Shown piece after piece: positions 25,450-32,929 of a DNA stretch of 45,447 bases. The position numbers were made by a program, and so were the translations under genes. Position 1 is the first letter of the stretch, and each line of letters begins with the position of its first letter. Source of the stretch: a virus. The stretch is taken from positions 1-45,447 of IMG/VR virus record IMGVR_UViG_3300020473_000050; one strand, written 5' to 3'. The notes below the pieces were generated by a model, which did not search any database, was not told the DNA's origin, and worked only from the letters and a program-made list of their open reading frames with translations.

Positions 25450-25923
25450 CTATCCCTTACTTAATTCAGAAAACAACGCTAGAATATCAGGACACATCTG
25501 CATTAGAAACAATACCGTCAACCATAAGTTACCGGTATATAACGTTTCTATAACCGCATGGTCTGGCACCGGTTCCCTATACGCATCGTCAGTGAGACTT
25601 CCAGCAGTATTAGCGTGAACAACGCTGGTTGCTATTAACGCATTAACACGCTTAAGTGCATCATCGTTCTCAAAGCTACTTAAACGCCATTGCGTAATAA
25701 TTCGTTCAAGCGTGACCAGAGATACATTGTCTTTACGAATAATGTCCCAAATCTTCTTTACGTCTTCTTTCTCAAAGACGCGTGTGAAATTAAAACGACT
25801 GTTTATTTCGTAAAGCTTAGCAATAGCTGATTGGCTTTTCTTTTTTGATAAGTTAGCTAGTGTGGTAGTTGTTATAGTGTTTAAACTGTCAATGACATCT
25901 AACATCAGTTCTTTATCATTCAT
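25450..25923 (-). CDS. Phage protein of unknown function (157 aa)
   Basis: Unrecognised. The N-terminal 70 residues are Lys- and Leu-rich helices (LSKKKSQSAIAKLYEINSRF). The C-terminus has a hydrophobic segment, LYTGNLWLTVLFLMQMCPDI, which might be a membrane-proximal helix but is short. Its start overlaps the end of the upstream 222-aa gene by 8 nt, so the two are probably co-translated. Confidence 0.7.
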   Translation of the reverse strand: MNDKELMLDVIDSLNTITTTTLANLSKKKSQSAIAKLYEINSRFNFTRVFEKEDVKKIWDIIRKDNVSLVTLERIITQWRLSSFENDDALKRVNALIATSVVHANTAGSLTDDAYREPVPDHAVIETLYTGNLWLTVLFLMQMCPDILALFSELSKG

Positions 25924-26584
25924 TTAGGTTATTCCTTAAATGCATGCCTGTCAATATAGCACTTAATGTTTCCGTTGATTTTACCTTAGAACCTAGGGCT
26001 TTGATGCTTTCAATATCTGCTTCCCCTGTTTCTAGGATCTGACGATTCATCTCATTAAAGGCTACCTCATCCCCACCACGAAGTTTAATTAACTCTTCAA
26101 TGGCGCTATCCACCCCGATAGATAAAAGCACACCAAGTTCAGGGAACGATAATGCAGACCCTTTAGAGATACCGGTTGCTTGACCTGTCAGCTCGTCAAC
26201 TACGTTATTGTTAGCAGGTGTAGACATTTTCTTATCTAACAACTGAGACTGGCGTCGCACAGGCATGTCAACCACCATGTACTCGTGAGGTGTCGTATAG
26301 GTTTCGCCCGTATCAGTATCCGTCAGTACAATGCGTTCAAAGAAGCTATGTCCAAGCGCTTTAGCAATCTTAACATTACGTGTGGTATCTAGCTTAGCTT
26401 CGTTTAGGTTAGGGGCGATAATAGGAAGTACAAATCCATCTTTAATCTTTTGCATTAACGCTGCAAAAGCACGGTCGCTCATTCCTTTAAATAGTTCCTC
26501 GTATAAGGCTTTATTCTCACCCCCTGGTAAGATCTTATCCATGTATTCAAGGATAAATACTTCTGCTTTTTTACGATTAGCCAT
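25916..26584 (-). CDS. Phage protein of unknown function (222 aa)
   Basis: Start ATG at 26584 with AGAGAAAG upstream. The N-terminus MANRKKAEVFILEYMDKILP is helical. The middle contains TDTGETYTTPHEYMVVDMPV, probably a strand pair. A helix-rich C-terminal half follows. There is no recognisable motif, but the style fits a structural or assembly component. It lies in the minus-strand operon of unknown genes. Confidence 0.7.
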   Translation of the reverse strand: MANRKKAEVFILEYMDKILPGGENKALYEELFKGMSDRAFAALMQKIKDGFVLPIIAPNLNEAKLDTTRNVKIAKALGHSFFERIVLTDTDTGETYTTPHEYMVVDMPVRRQSQLLDKKMSTPANNNVVDELTGQATGISKGSALSFPELGVLLSIGVDSAIEELIKLRGGDEVAFNEMNRQILETGEADIESIKALGSKVKSTETLSAILTGMHLRNNLNE

Positions 26585-26617
26585 AATGTCTTTCTCTTAA
26601 TGATACGGTAGTTGGTC

Positions 26618-27073
26618 TCATACCGATGCTTTAAGTAGAGGCATGTTTTGGGTAAGAAACTCATTTAAACTGCGAGACCATCGGCTACGCTTAACCACCC
26701 CAGGTAGTTGAGCAAAGACACACTGCTTCTCATCCATTAGTAGTTCGTAAAGAAACGTTACATCCTCTTCACCCATTTCAATAGCAACAGCACAGCATAA
26801 TAACGCGCTGGCTTCGCGGTGACCGTTGTCAAAGGCTGAGAAGAAACCTTGAATGCTCAATGCGTCTAATTCGTGTTTTGAAATAGTTTCAACACGGCGA
26901 CACAGTTCTTCGGCTCCTAATTGATCAAAGGCTAAACCGCCCTTTCCTAAAAGATATCGCATAAGCGCGATACGACATTGGTCTTCTAGCGCATCTCTGT
27001 ATGTTCTATCACATGCAGAATCTAAAAGCTGTTGCTTGATACGCATATGGTGATGGCAGTACTTGGCTCGCAT
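26618..27073 (-). CDS. Phage protein of unknown function (151 aa)
   Basis: Unrecognised helical protein starting MRAKYCHHHMRIKQQLLDSA. It is relatively rich in Cys (CDRTY, DQCRI, ELCRR, LLCCAV, KQCVF), but the spacing does not form a clear zinc site. The ribosome-binding site is weak (GGGAA). It belongs to the tightly packed minus-strand operon. No function proposed. Confidence 0.65.
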   Translation of the reverse strand: MRAKYCHHHMRIKQQLLDSACDRTYRDALEDQCRIALMRYLLGKGGLAFDQLGAEELCRRVETISKHELDALSIQGFFSAFDNGHREASALLCCAVAIEMGEEDVTFLYELLMDEKQCVFAQLPGVVKRSRWSRSLNEFLTQNMPLLKASV

Positions 27074-27084
27074 AACAGAATTCC

Positions 27085-27405
27085 CTATTCATGCCACGGT
27101 GGTAAGTCGTCGTAGATTTGATGATTTAATAATAATTGGTGTTCTATGACAAACGGGACAACGTATTGAACAAAGTCAATAATCCATTGGTCTTGACTTA
27201 CATTATCGTTAAGGTAGCTTCTTATCTCGACAGTATCTGCATTAGTAACCGTGCCTAGATGCATGTGCCAAAAACAATTAAGACGTGTTAAGTGAGTACG
27301 GCTTCGTGGATGTGCATCTGTAGGATTATATTGTTGTCGAAAAGCCTCAGCTATAGCTTTGTTTTTTCTGGACAAGTAGTAATAGACTTCATCGTGTAAT
27401 GCCAT
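27085..27405 (-). CDS. Phage protein of unknown function (106 aa)
   Basis: The open frame reaches a TTG at 27423. The ATG at 27405 is preferred because GAGGG lies about 7 nt before it. The protein (MALHDEVYYYLSRKNKAIAE at the start) is small, with a basic patch DAHPRSRTHLTRLN and a hydrophobic C-terminal helix (FVQYVVPFVIEHQLLL). No known family recognised. The gene sits between two other small genes of the operon. Confidence 0.65.
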   Translation of the reverse strand: MALHDEVYYYLSRKNKAIAEAFRQQYNPTDAHPRSRTHLTRLNCFWHMHLGTVTNADTVEIRSYLNDNVSQDQWIIDFVQYVVPFVIEHQLLLNHQIYDDLPPWHE

Positions 27406-27419
27406 ATCACTACCCTCTA

Positions 27420-27833
27420 TCAAGTAGGTTGTAACGAAATTGCATGGGTAGATCCTTTATCACGCATTACAATTGAAATTAATTCACTCAAGCTGATAAC
27501 TTGCACTTCACTTGGCTTGAAAATATGTTTCATGAAACCAGCATGTTCCCATCCATAGTAGGGACATTCGTGAATATCGCTGGCAGGATTCTTATAACCC
27601 TTATGCCACGGCCATTCATTGGCACCGGCCTTTAAGAACATTGCTTTGACAATGAGATAATCAAAGTAATTATCGCAGCGTACTACCTTTTCAAATAGTT
27701 CAGGGATAGCGCGTGCATTAGCCTCCTCTACTGCTTTATCTGAATCTTCATGGCCAAGCTTTACTCCCAGCATAGAAAGGAAAGCGATAGCTTTAACACG
27801 ACCTTCTTCACTTAAGTCAAATATAGGTTTCAT
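27420..27833 (-). CDS. Phage protein of unknown function (137 aa)
   Basis: GTG at 27839 is possible, but the ATG at 27833 has GAGGTGA at a better distance and is used here. It begins MKPIFDLSEEGRVKAIAFLS and has a Trp/Gly-rich middle (NEWPWHKGYKNPASDIHECP, YYGWEHAGF). This resembles a small globular domain seen in phage hypothetical proteins, but I cannot name it. It follows the SLOG-family gene by 8 nt in the same operon. Confidence 0.68.
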   Translation of the reverse strand: MKPIFDLSEEGRVKAIAFLSMLGVKLGHEDSDKAVEEANARAIPELFEKVVRCDNYFDYLIVKAMFLKAGANEWPWHKGYKNPASDIHECPYYGWEHAGFMKHIFKPSEVQVISLSELISIVMRDKGSTHAISLQPT

Positions 27834-27841
27834 AGTCACCT

Positions 27842-28219
27842 CTAATATAACACAATAAACGTACGGTCAGGATTCTGCCTATAGGCATAGTCAAACGCAT
27901 GTTTAGTACCTTTACTGATCCCATCCCAAAAGAAAAGACAAATATCAGAAACATCAACCATTGTTTTATTGCGCTTAAAGCCTGCTGATTTCCCATACAG
28001 ATCCCACCGTGCCTTAAATTCAATAAACTTAAGACCATTAATCTCAGCATATTCCCTAGCTAACGTATCAGCTCCTCTAGCCCCACCACTTACTACGGTG
28101 AAGGTGTCTTTGAGGACACCTATCTCAACCAAGTAAGCAATGGTTCTACATAAGAGATGATAACTAACGAATCCGCGTGAACCCCCTATGAAGAGGGCTT
28201 GTTCTTCAACTTCGTCCAT
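27842..28219 (-). CDS. SLOG-fold nucleotide-binding protein, YspA/DUF2493-like (125 aa)
   Basis: The motif VVSGGARGADTLAREYA (residues about 42-58) is the signature of the SLOG/DprA-like Rossmann family that includes YspA/DUF2493. The N-terminal strand ALFIGGSRGF, the later WDLYGKSAGFKRNKTMVDVS and the closing CLFFWDGISKGTKHAFDYAY (bound-nucleotide pocket) all follow the usual order, so this is a complete single-domain protein. Members bind nucleotides or ADP-ribose-like ligands; in phages they are common but their substrates are mostly unknown. Its start overlaps the upstream 100-aa gene by 34 nt. Confidence 0.88.
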   Translation of the reverse strand: MDEVEEQALFIGGSRGFVSYHLLCRTIAYLVEIGVLKDTFTVVSGGARGADTLAREYAEINGLKFIEFKARWDLYGKSAGFKRNKTMVDVSDICLFFWDGISKGTKHAFDYAYRQNPDRTFIVLY

Positions 28220-28488
28220 CGTCCTTTACTCGTATCGTAAGTATAGTAGTCTACACCCTTTTCAATAGCCGAGTCGCTAGTAAACGCACGGTGACCCCGT
28301 ACTTTAACCGTGTTAGTGGTAACGTCAACAATTTCAAACCAAACAAAAGGTATACCTTGTACGGTCTCATTAGTTGCGTTCTTTTCTAACCATGTTAAAA
28401 GCGCTTTAGGTTGTTGAGCGCCTGTTTGAAAATCACCCATTCCACCTTTAGGTTGACCGGTACCTGCAAATAGCCAAAAACGTTTCAT
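28186..28488 (-). CDS. Small unknown phage protein (100 aa)
   Basis: Start ATG follows AAGGAGTCGGT, 9 nt downstream of the UvsX-like gene. It begins MKRFWLFAGTGQPKGGMGDF, then shows a strand-rich region (FVWFEIVDVTTNTVKVRGHR) and ends YDTSKGRWTKLKNKPSS. This looks like a small beta-rich domain. It overlaps the SLOG gene by 34 nt, so the pair are probably made together. Function unknown. Confidence 0.7.
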   Translation of the reverse strand: MKRFWLFAGTGQPKGGMGDFQTGAQQPKALLTWLEKNATNETVQGIPFVWFEIVDVTTNTVKVRGHRAFTSDSAIEKGVDYYTYDTSKGRWTKLKNKPSS

Positions 28489-28497
28489 ACCGACTCC

Positions 28498-29964
28498 TTA
28501 GGCAAATTGTTTCTTAAGTGTATTTTCCATACCCTTACTCTTACAATAATCATCCCACCAGTAAGGATAGTACTGCTTGCGTGCTAGAAGACAAAGGTCT
28601 ATTGTAGAAAGGAAGTACTTGTCTTCGTGTTCTTCTAGCTCTTTAGGTAGCCAATAACCACGTGTCTCACCAAGAATAACATCCCAACTCACACCTAGGT
28701 CGTTTATAGCCTTAAAGAGATATTCCGGCTCTAAGACAACCTCACCCATTCCTTTCCATAGTTGGCTAATCATGCAAAGCTCGCAGGTAATCTCCAAAGC
28801 ACGTTTAAGTTTAGGGTCATTATCTATCAAACCACGTACCGTAGTACGCTGTAGCATGCGGTCTGGATAGATACTCAGTGCGTATTTAAGATCGTTACCA
28901 TCTAGGCCAAACTTACGCTCTTTGATATAACGGAACTCACTAAGTCCCATGTGTAGACCATCACGCTGTGAGGCAATGATTTCAAACGGCAAGCCAGTTG
29001 CACCACTTTTAGAACGCAGTACTTGAATAGTGATTAACTGCAGATCCATATCACCTGGTGTGCGATCATCACCATCACGAGGGAATAGAGGTGTTTTATC
29101 TGCTTTATTCTGAAGCGGTGTAGCGCTCATGCAGTTGTAAAGGATGTTAGTTAAGAATGTGAAATTCTCAGGACATCTTTTAAGCTTAGTACCCTGTTTA
29201 AGGAACTGTAGCTTCTTCTTAGATGGAGCATATGGGTCATCTAGGATTTCATCACCTAGATGAGCTGTCATGGTCATGTAAAAACCACTGCTAGATACCA
29301 GCTTAGGTATCTGAATTACCATCTGACTCTTAGCGGCACCTACACGAGCTGCCTCCATGTTCATCTTAGAATCACCAATCTGATTCTTATCGTAAATCGC
29401 ATCAACCGAATCAATGTTCATGTTGGAGATAGAGTCGATGCCTGCCATGGTAGGTCTTAACATGGTAAGGTGCTTGCCGTCTTTACCGATAAACGGTGTG
29501 GTGAGGATTGCTTTCTTATCTTTAACTTTTGCCTTAGCAAACTCTTTAATCTGGTGGAAGTAGTGGTTACCACTCATCCCGTTGTTATCGGTCACTAGAA
29601 CCGCTCCAGTCTCTTCTACATCCCATCCCTTTAATCCAGGATAGAAATTACCTAAGTGCTCAATACGAGCTGGGGTTAGCGATGATTCACTATCGTAAAC
29701 TAGACAGACTGACTGATGTCCTGCCTTATTGAACACGTCACCATAGCGCTCAGTGGCGCTTAAGTTGAAGTGATTCATCACTGTAGTCTTGTACGTGTTA
29801 GCACGACCACAGATGCCTAGGAAGTGAGGGTAACCACCATTAAGGATATGTTCACCATATTCACCTATTTGATAACTACCTGACTGGACGTCAAATAGAC
29901 TGCCAACGTTTAGCATTGGTCTTATTTTTGGTACGCTGACAAAGAAGTCACTTGGATTTGCCAT
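28498..29964 (-). CDS. RecA/UvsX-like ATPase (488 aa)
   Basis: The N-terminal region has a P-loop, GRANTYKT (residues 53-60), preceded by the strand PHFLGIC. A candidate Walker B is LRPTMAGIDSIS (compare RecA VVDSVAAL). The length (488 aa) is longer than T4 UvsX and bacterial RecA. Position beside an RNase H gene matches the phiKZ arrangement, where a UvsX-like protein (gp152) and RNase H (gp155) lie close together. It would catalyse strand exchange in recombination-dependent replication. The usual GxxxxGK(T/S) has Tyr in place of the last Gly, which is unusual. There is no clear ribosome-binding site before the ATG. Confidence 0.75.
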   Translation of the reverse strand: MANPSDFFVSVPKIRPMLNVGSLFDVQSGSYQIGEYGEHILNGGYPHFLGICGRANTYKTTVMNHFNLSATERYGDVFNKAGHQSVCLVYDSESSLTPARIEHLGNFYPGLKGWDVEETGAVLVTDNNGMSGNHYFHQIKEFAKAKVKDKKAILTTPFIGKDGKHLTMLRPTMAGIDSISNMNIDSVDAIYDKNQIGDSKMNMEAARVGAAKSQMVIQIPKLVSSSGFYMTMTAHLGDEILDDPYAPSKKKLQFLKQGTKLKRCPENFTFLTNILYNCMSATPLQNKADKTPLFPRDGDDRTPGDMDLQLITIQVLRSKSGATGLPFEIIASQRDGLHMGLSEFRYIKERKFGLDGNDLKYALSIYPDRMLQRTTVRGLIDNDPKLKRALEITCELCMISQLWKGMGEVVLEPEYLFKAINDLGVSWDVILGETRGYWLPKELEEHEDKYFLSTIDLCLLARKQYYPYWWDDYCKSKGMENTLKKQFA

Positions 29965-30030
29965 AATGGGGCCTTATAGTTAGTAAAGATCATCTCAAAT
30001 AATGAAAGACATCTGTCGATTTAAACACAC

Positions 30031-30060
30031 ACGGCATAAAGCAGGGCATTAATGCCCTGC
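30031..30060 (-). terminator. Perfect palindromic hairpin followed by TTTATGCCG
   Basis: GCAGGGCATTAATGCCCTGC (30041-30060) is a perfect 20-bp palindrome that includes the stop codon of the 143-aa gene, followed on the minus strand by TTTATGCCGTG. It shares the trailing motif with other 3' ends of this genome. Confidence 0.65.
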
Positions 30061-30480
30061 AATATATCGCTCAAATTCCGCATCACTCACCCGCCTGACC
30101 GACGGATCATTTAACTCCATTAATACTACACGGTACACCAGCAACGTGTCTTCCTGCATAAGGTCGCTGTTGTATCCGTACTTAAGCCAATCTGGTACCG
30201 AGCGTTCTATATCATCCATGGATATCTGGTTATGCGTTACTACTTCTTCAGATATCTTTTGGCCTAATGGAGTATTTCTCCATATCGACTCAGTAAACAA
30301 AGCCGGTAAGTTAAACGTTTCATCATTAGGTGTCCAATCTAAACAGACACCATAAAGACGACTATAGTTAACTTCTCGATGGCTCCTACGAACCAGAAAG
30401 GTAAACAATGTGGTAATGTAGAAAAGACGTTTCATCATATCCGGCATGAAGCGTTTGCATAATGCGGTGGATACAGACAT
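30049..30480 (-). CDS. Phage protein of unknown function (143 aa)
   Basis: Start ATG preceded by AGGAGGTGACGT, a strong ribosome-binding site. The N-terminal 35 residues include a basic, partly hydrophobic stretch (FMPDMMKRLFYITTLFTFLV) that may be a membrane-interacting helix. The rest (SVPDWLKYGYNSDLMQEDTL) is soluble and acidic. It lies between the RNase H and UvsX-like genes, where phiKZ also has small unknown genes. The last codons are inside the terminator palindrome. Confidence 0.68.
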   Translation of the reverse strand: MSVSTALCKRFMPDMMKRLFYITTLFTFLVRRSHREVNYSRLYGVCLDWTPNDETFNLPALFTESIWRNTPLGQKISEEVVTHNQISMDDIERSVPDWLKYGYNSDLMQEDTLLVYRVVLMELNDPSVRRVSDAEFERYIAGH

Positions 30481-30493
30481 ACGTCACCTCCTA

Positions 30494-31852
30494 TTAGATG
30501 ATACGCGTATTGGAATAACCACAGGCCCAAATACCAATATCGTCCTCAGTTTCTAAAATGAATCCGTAGTTAAAGGATGTCTTAGATGCTGGCCAAGTTA
30601 AAATACTAATGCGTTTAATCTCTTTCGATAGCGCCGCCAACGCATTCCTTGATGGGATATCAATACCGAATGTTAATGCTACTTCAGTAAATCCTGTCGT
30701 AAGACCTACACCGTGTTCAACATCTAGGGTAATGGCTTTAATACCAGTAGGAAGTTCTTTGCTAAACTCAAAGACTTCACGCTCGGTTTTACCTTTACCT
30801 TTAGTTACACGGTTATAGAATTTATCAGTAACATCAGTCAAACGCCATTTATCAGGCAGTTCGCCGTCAATAACTTTCTTAAGACGTTCTTCTAAGTTAC
30901 CCATTACATCAAGTAGATAAAAACTACGACCTACAGGTCTTACTTCACTAGTCAGTGGTTGCTTGTTAAAAGTAAGAATGTTACGCGTTTTAGGTTTACG
31001 ACTAGTATGGATTGTGCCATTGTTAACTAATTCACCGTAATTCTTAGAGGAGAAGATATCGGTTAAGTGTCCAGTGAACATCAACTGCTCGCCTTCTTCC
31101 ACATAACGGTTCTGATGATCACGTAGCTTCTCTAGTACACTATCAGGTTCTTTTAAATAAAGAACGCTGTGACCTGCATCAGATTCAGGTTTGCCAATAA
31201 TCTCATGGTTACCACAATAATAAACATGATGACCGGTTTCGGTTTGATTAATGGTATTAGTGTTAAAATACCAGAAGTTATGATTAAAAAGTCGGTTATA
31301 CGGCGGGACTTTATCTTTGCCGTATTTTGCTTTCTCTACACACTCATGAAAAGAGACATGGTGACCGTTGGTAGATAACATGACGCCTTTAGTTGCGTTC
31401 TTATCAGCAATCTCATTGCCTTTGGTGCCGACGTGTGCTCTTGTCCATTTAAAAGTAATCTGATTACCTTTACCTGTAAATTCCGCTCGGGCGTTAGCTA
31501 ATGCTTCCCAGTAATCTCGATTCTTAACGGGCTCGCCATCGTGGCGTAACCAGTTGTTAGCTTCCCATTTTTCATAACGGTCATTGATGCCGTCAACAAC
31601 ATAACGTGAGTCGGAGATAACCAGAAGTTCATCGACATCGTTTTGATTGGCAATATCAACAACTTCTTTTACCGCCGCTAGCTCAGCTACATTGTTGGTT
31701 GTTAACTCCTTGATACTACCCCAGCCGTCGTAGACATAGTCGCCTATCTCGCCATGGTAGCCCCATCCCGCGTAACCTTTACCGCTGCTATGGCCTCTGC
31801 ATCCACCGTCACTATAAAACGTGGCGCTTAAAGATGGTTCTTGTTTACTCAT
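30494..31852 (-). CDS. RNase H fused to a C-terminal domain of unknown function (452 aa)
   Basis: Residues 9-155 are a complete type 1 RNase H fold: Asp15 in FYSDGGC, Glu57 in NNVAELAA, Asp81 in VISDSRYV, His140 and Asp150 in AHVGTKGNEIADKNA. These are the four acidic metal ligands and the catalytic-loop histidine. It would remove RNA from RNA-DNA hybrids, such as replication primers or R-loops. The C-terminal ~295 residues (from about 157) are unrelated to standard RNase H; they contain aromatic-rich segments (LFNHNFWYFNTNTINQTETG) and end in the strand-like region TEDDIGIWACGYSNT. Standard RNase HI is about 155 aa, so this protein is nearly three times longer. Confidence 0.9.
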   Translation of the reverse strand: MSKQEPSLSATFYSDGGCRGHSSGKGYAGWGYHGEIGDYVYDGWGSIKELTTNNVAELAAVKEVVDIANQNDVDELLVISDSRYVVDGINDRYEKWEANNWLRHDGEPVKNRDYWEALANARAEFTGKGNQITFKWTRAHVGTKGNEIADKNATKGVMLSTNGHHVSFHECVEKAKYGKDKVPPYNRLFNHNFWYFNTNTINQTETGHHVYYCGNHEIIGKPESDAGHSVLYLKEPDSVLEKLRDHQNRYVEEGEQLMFTGHLTDIFSSKNYGELVNNGTIHTSRKPKTRNILTFNKQPLTSEVRPVGRSFYLLDVMGNLEERLKKVIDGELPDKWRLTDVTDKFYNRVTKGKGKTEREVFEFSKELPTGIKAITLDVEHGVGLTTGFTEVALTFGIDIPSRNALAALSKEIKRISILTWPASKTSFNYGFILETEDDIGIWACGYSNTRII

Positions 31853-31916
31853 CGGTTACATTCCATTATTACTTTTAATTTAAGTCTCTATAAAAATAAG
31901 CCAGGTCTGTAAACCC

Positions 31917-32387
31917 CTACTTAACTTCACACTGTTGATTAAAACGCTTAACATCGTCTAAGTAGATCTCACGGAGATTGTAAGCATAGTTGTAAAGCTC
32001 GCGTGTATATTCCCCAAATGCATTAAATGCCTCTTCTTCACTACTATACGTAGCTAGGTCTACGGACTCCGGTAAAGGTTTAATAGCTGGAACAGGAAAA
32101 GGTATAAAGCGACTACAAGGACCTTCGGGTCTTTTATCTTCTAGCGCACGCTCTAGTTGTACGATGTAAAGCTCTAGACGCTCATGGTAGCGCTTCAATG
32201 CGTTAAGGTAACGCTTGGCGGGATGCTCTTGATCTACAGCGTCCCAGTTCCATATAAAGGTATCCATCGTAGGGGGTGGATCTATTGGATCTACAAGTGG
32301 ATGATTCTGAGGTGGATTTACTGGCTGGTTAGAGCTAACACAACTTCCCAACAATATGGTGGCTGCAATGATGATAGGACGAAGCAT
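31917..32387 (-). CDS. Outer-membrane spanin-like lipoprotein (156 aa)
   Basis: The N-terminus MLRPIIIAATILLGSC is a lipoprotein signal with lipobox LGS-Cys16. The mature part begins with a Pro-rich stretch (NPPQNHPLVDPIDPPPT) and then a charged, helical domain with three further cysteines. The start ATG overlaps the stop of the upstream gene (TGATG), the arrangement of Rz/Rz1 pairs, so it probably bridges the outer membrane to the inner spanin at lysis. Unlike lambda Rz1, the gene is not nested inside the i-spanin gene and the protein is long. Identity rests on architecture, not sequence match. Confidence 0.68.
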   Translation of the reverse strand: MLRPIIIAATILLGSCVSSNQPVNPPQNHPLVDPIDPPPTMDTFIWNWDAVDQEHPAKRYLNALKRYHERLELYIVQLERALEDKRPEGPCSRFIPFPVPAIKPLPESVDLATYSSEEEAFNAFGEYTRELYNYAYNLREIYLDDVKRFNQQCEVK

Positions 32388-32875
32388 CAGTCTTTCCCTA
32401 TTTGATTTAGTTTATCCAAAATACTACGCCTATTGGTCCCTGTTGAGGGTTGAACAATAGGAGGTGGTGTGACCGTAGCGGCATTAGCCTTACACTGGGC
32501 AAGGCGTGATTCTAAATGAGTGATCGTTGCTTTAAATTGAATAGCGTCGTTAGCGTGCTTTTGCAATATAGCATTTTGAGAAGGGTTAGGTACTCCGTCC
32601 CTTTTCATTTGATCTATCTCTTGGTTTAATGACGATACCTTTTTATTGAGGGCATCTATTTCTTTTTCTTTACCTGCAAGATCAAGCTCAATACCGCGTG
32701 CATCAAAATACAGGATACCTGTTCCTACTAGCGATACAACCAGTAGAAGCATTAGCATTCGACCCTTAGAGGGATCTTTATGTCCGGACATGTTGGCCTT
32801 CTCCCCCTTTAATAATGTGAGTAGAAACGGTAGAAATTGGGGCAGGGCTTTTAGAAAAGCAATGAATAGTGTCAA
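32387..32875 (-). CDS. Inner-membrane spanin-like protein with two possible starts (162 or 134 aa)
   Basis: A membrane segment, MLMLLLVVSLVGTGILYF (residues 40-57), is followed by a coiled-coil-prone periplasmic region (LAGKEKEIDALNKKVSSLNQ). The end of the chain is Pro/Thr-rich. This is the layout of an Rz-type i-spanin, and the downstream lipoprotein overlaps its stop. Two starts are plausible in the same frame: TTG at 32875 with GGGAG upstream, and ATG at 32791 with GGGGGAGAAGG upstream. The longer form adds 28 residues with a second hydrophobic stretch (FLKALPQFLPFLLTLL). Which start is used is not settled. Confidence 0.65.
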   Translation of the reverse strand: MTLFIAFLKALPQFLPFLLTLLKGEKANMSGHKDPSKGRMLMLLLVVSLVGTGILYFDARGIELDLAGKEKEIDALNKKVSSLNQEIDQMKRDGVPNPSQNAILQKHANDAIQFKATITHLESRLAQCKANAATVTPPPIVQPSTGTNRRSILDKLNQIGKD

Positions 32876-32929
32876 TGTGTTGCTCCCTACCTTAGTTGAA
32901 TACGATGATTAATTTGGAGTCGATTTATA

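Noticed and set aside
27085-27423. TTG start at 27423 (and GTG at 24263, TTG at 43920) for small genes
   Set aside because: A downstream ATG or GTG has a better-placed ribosome-binding site in each case.
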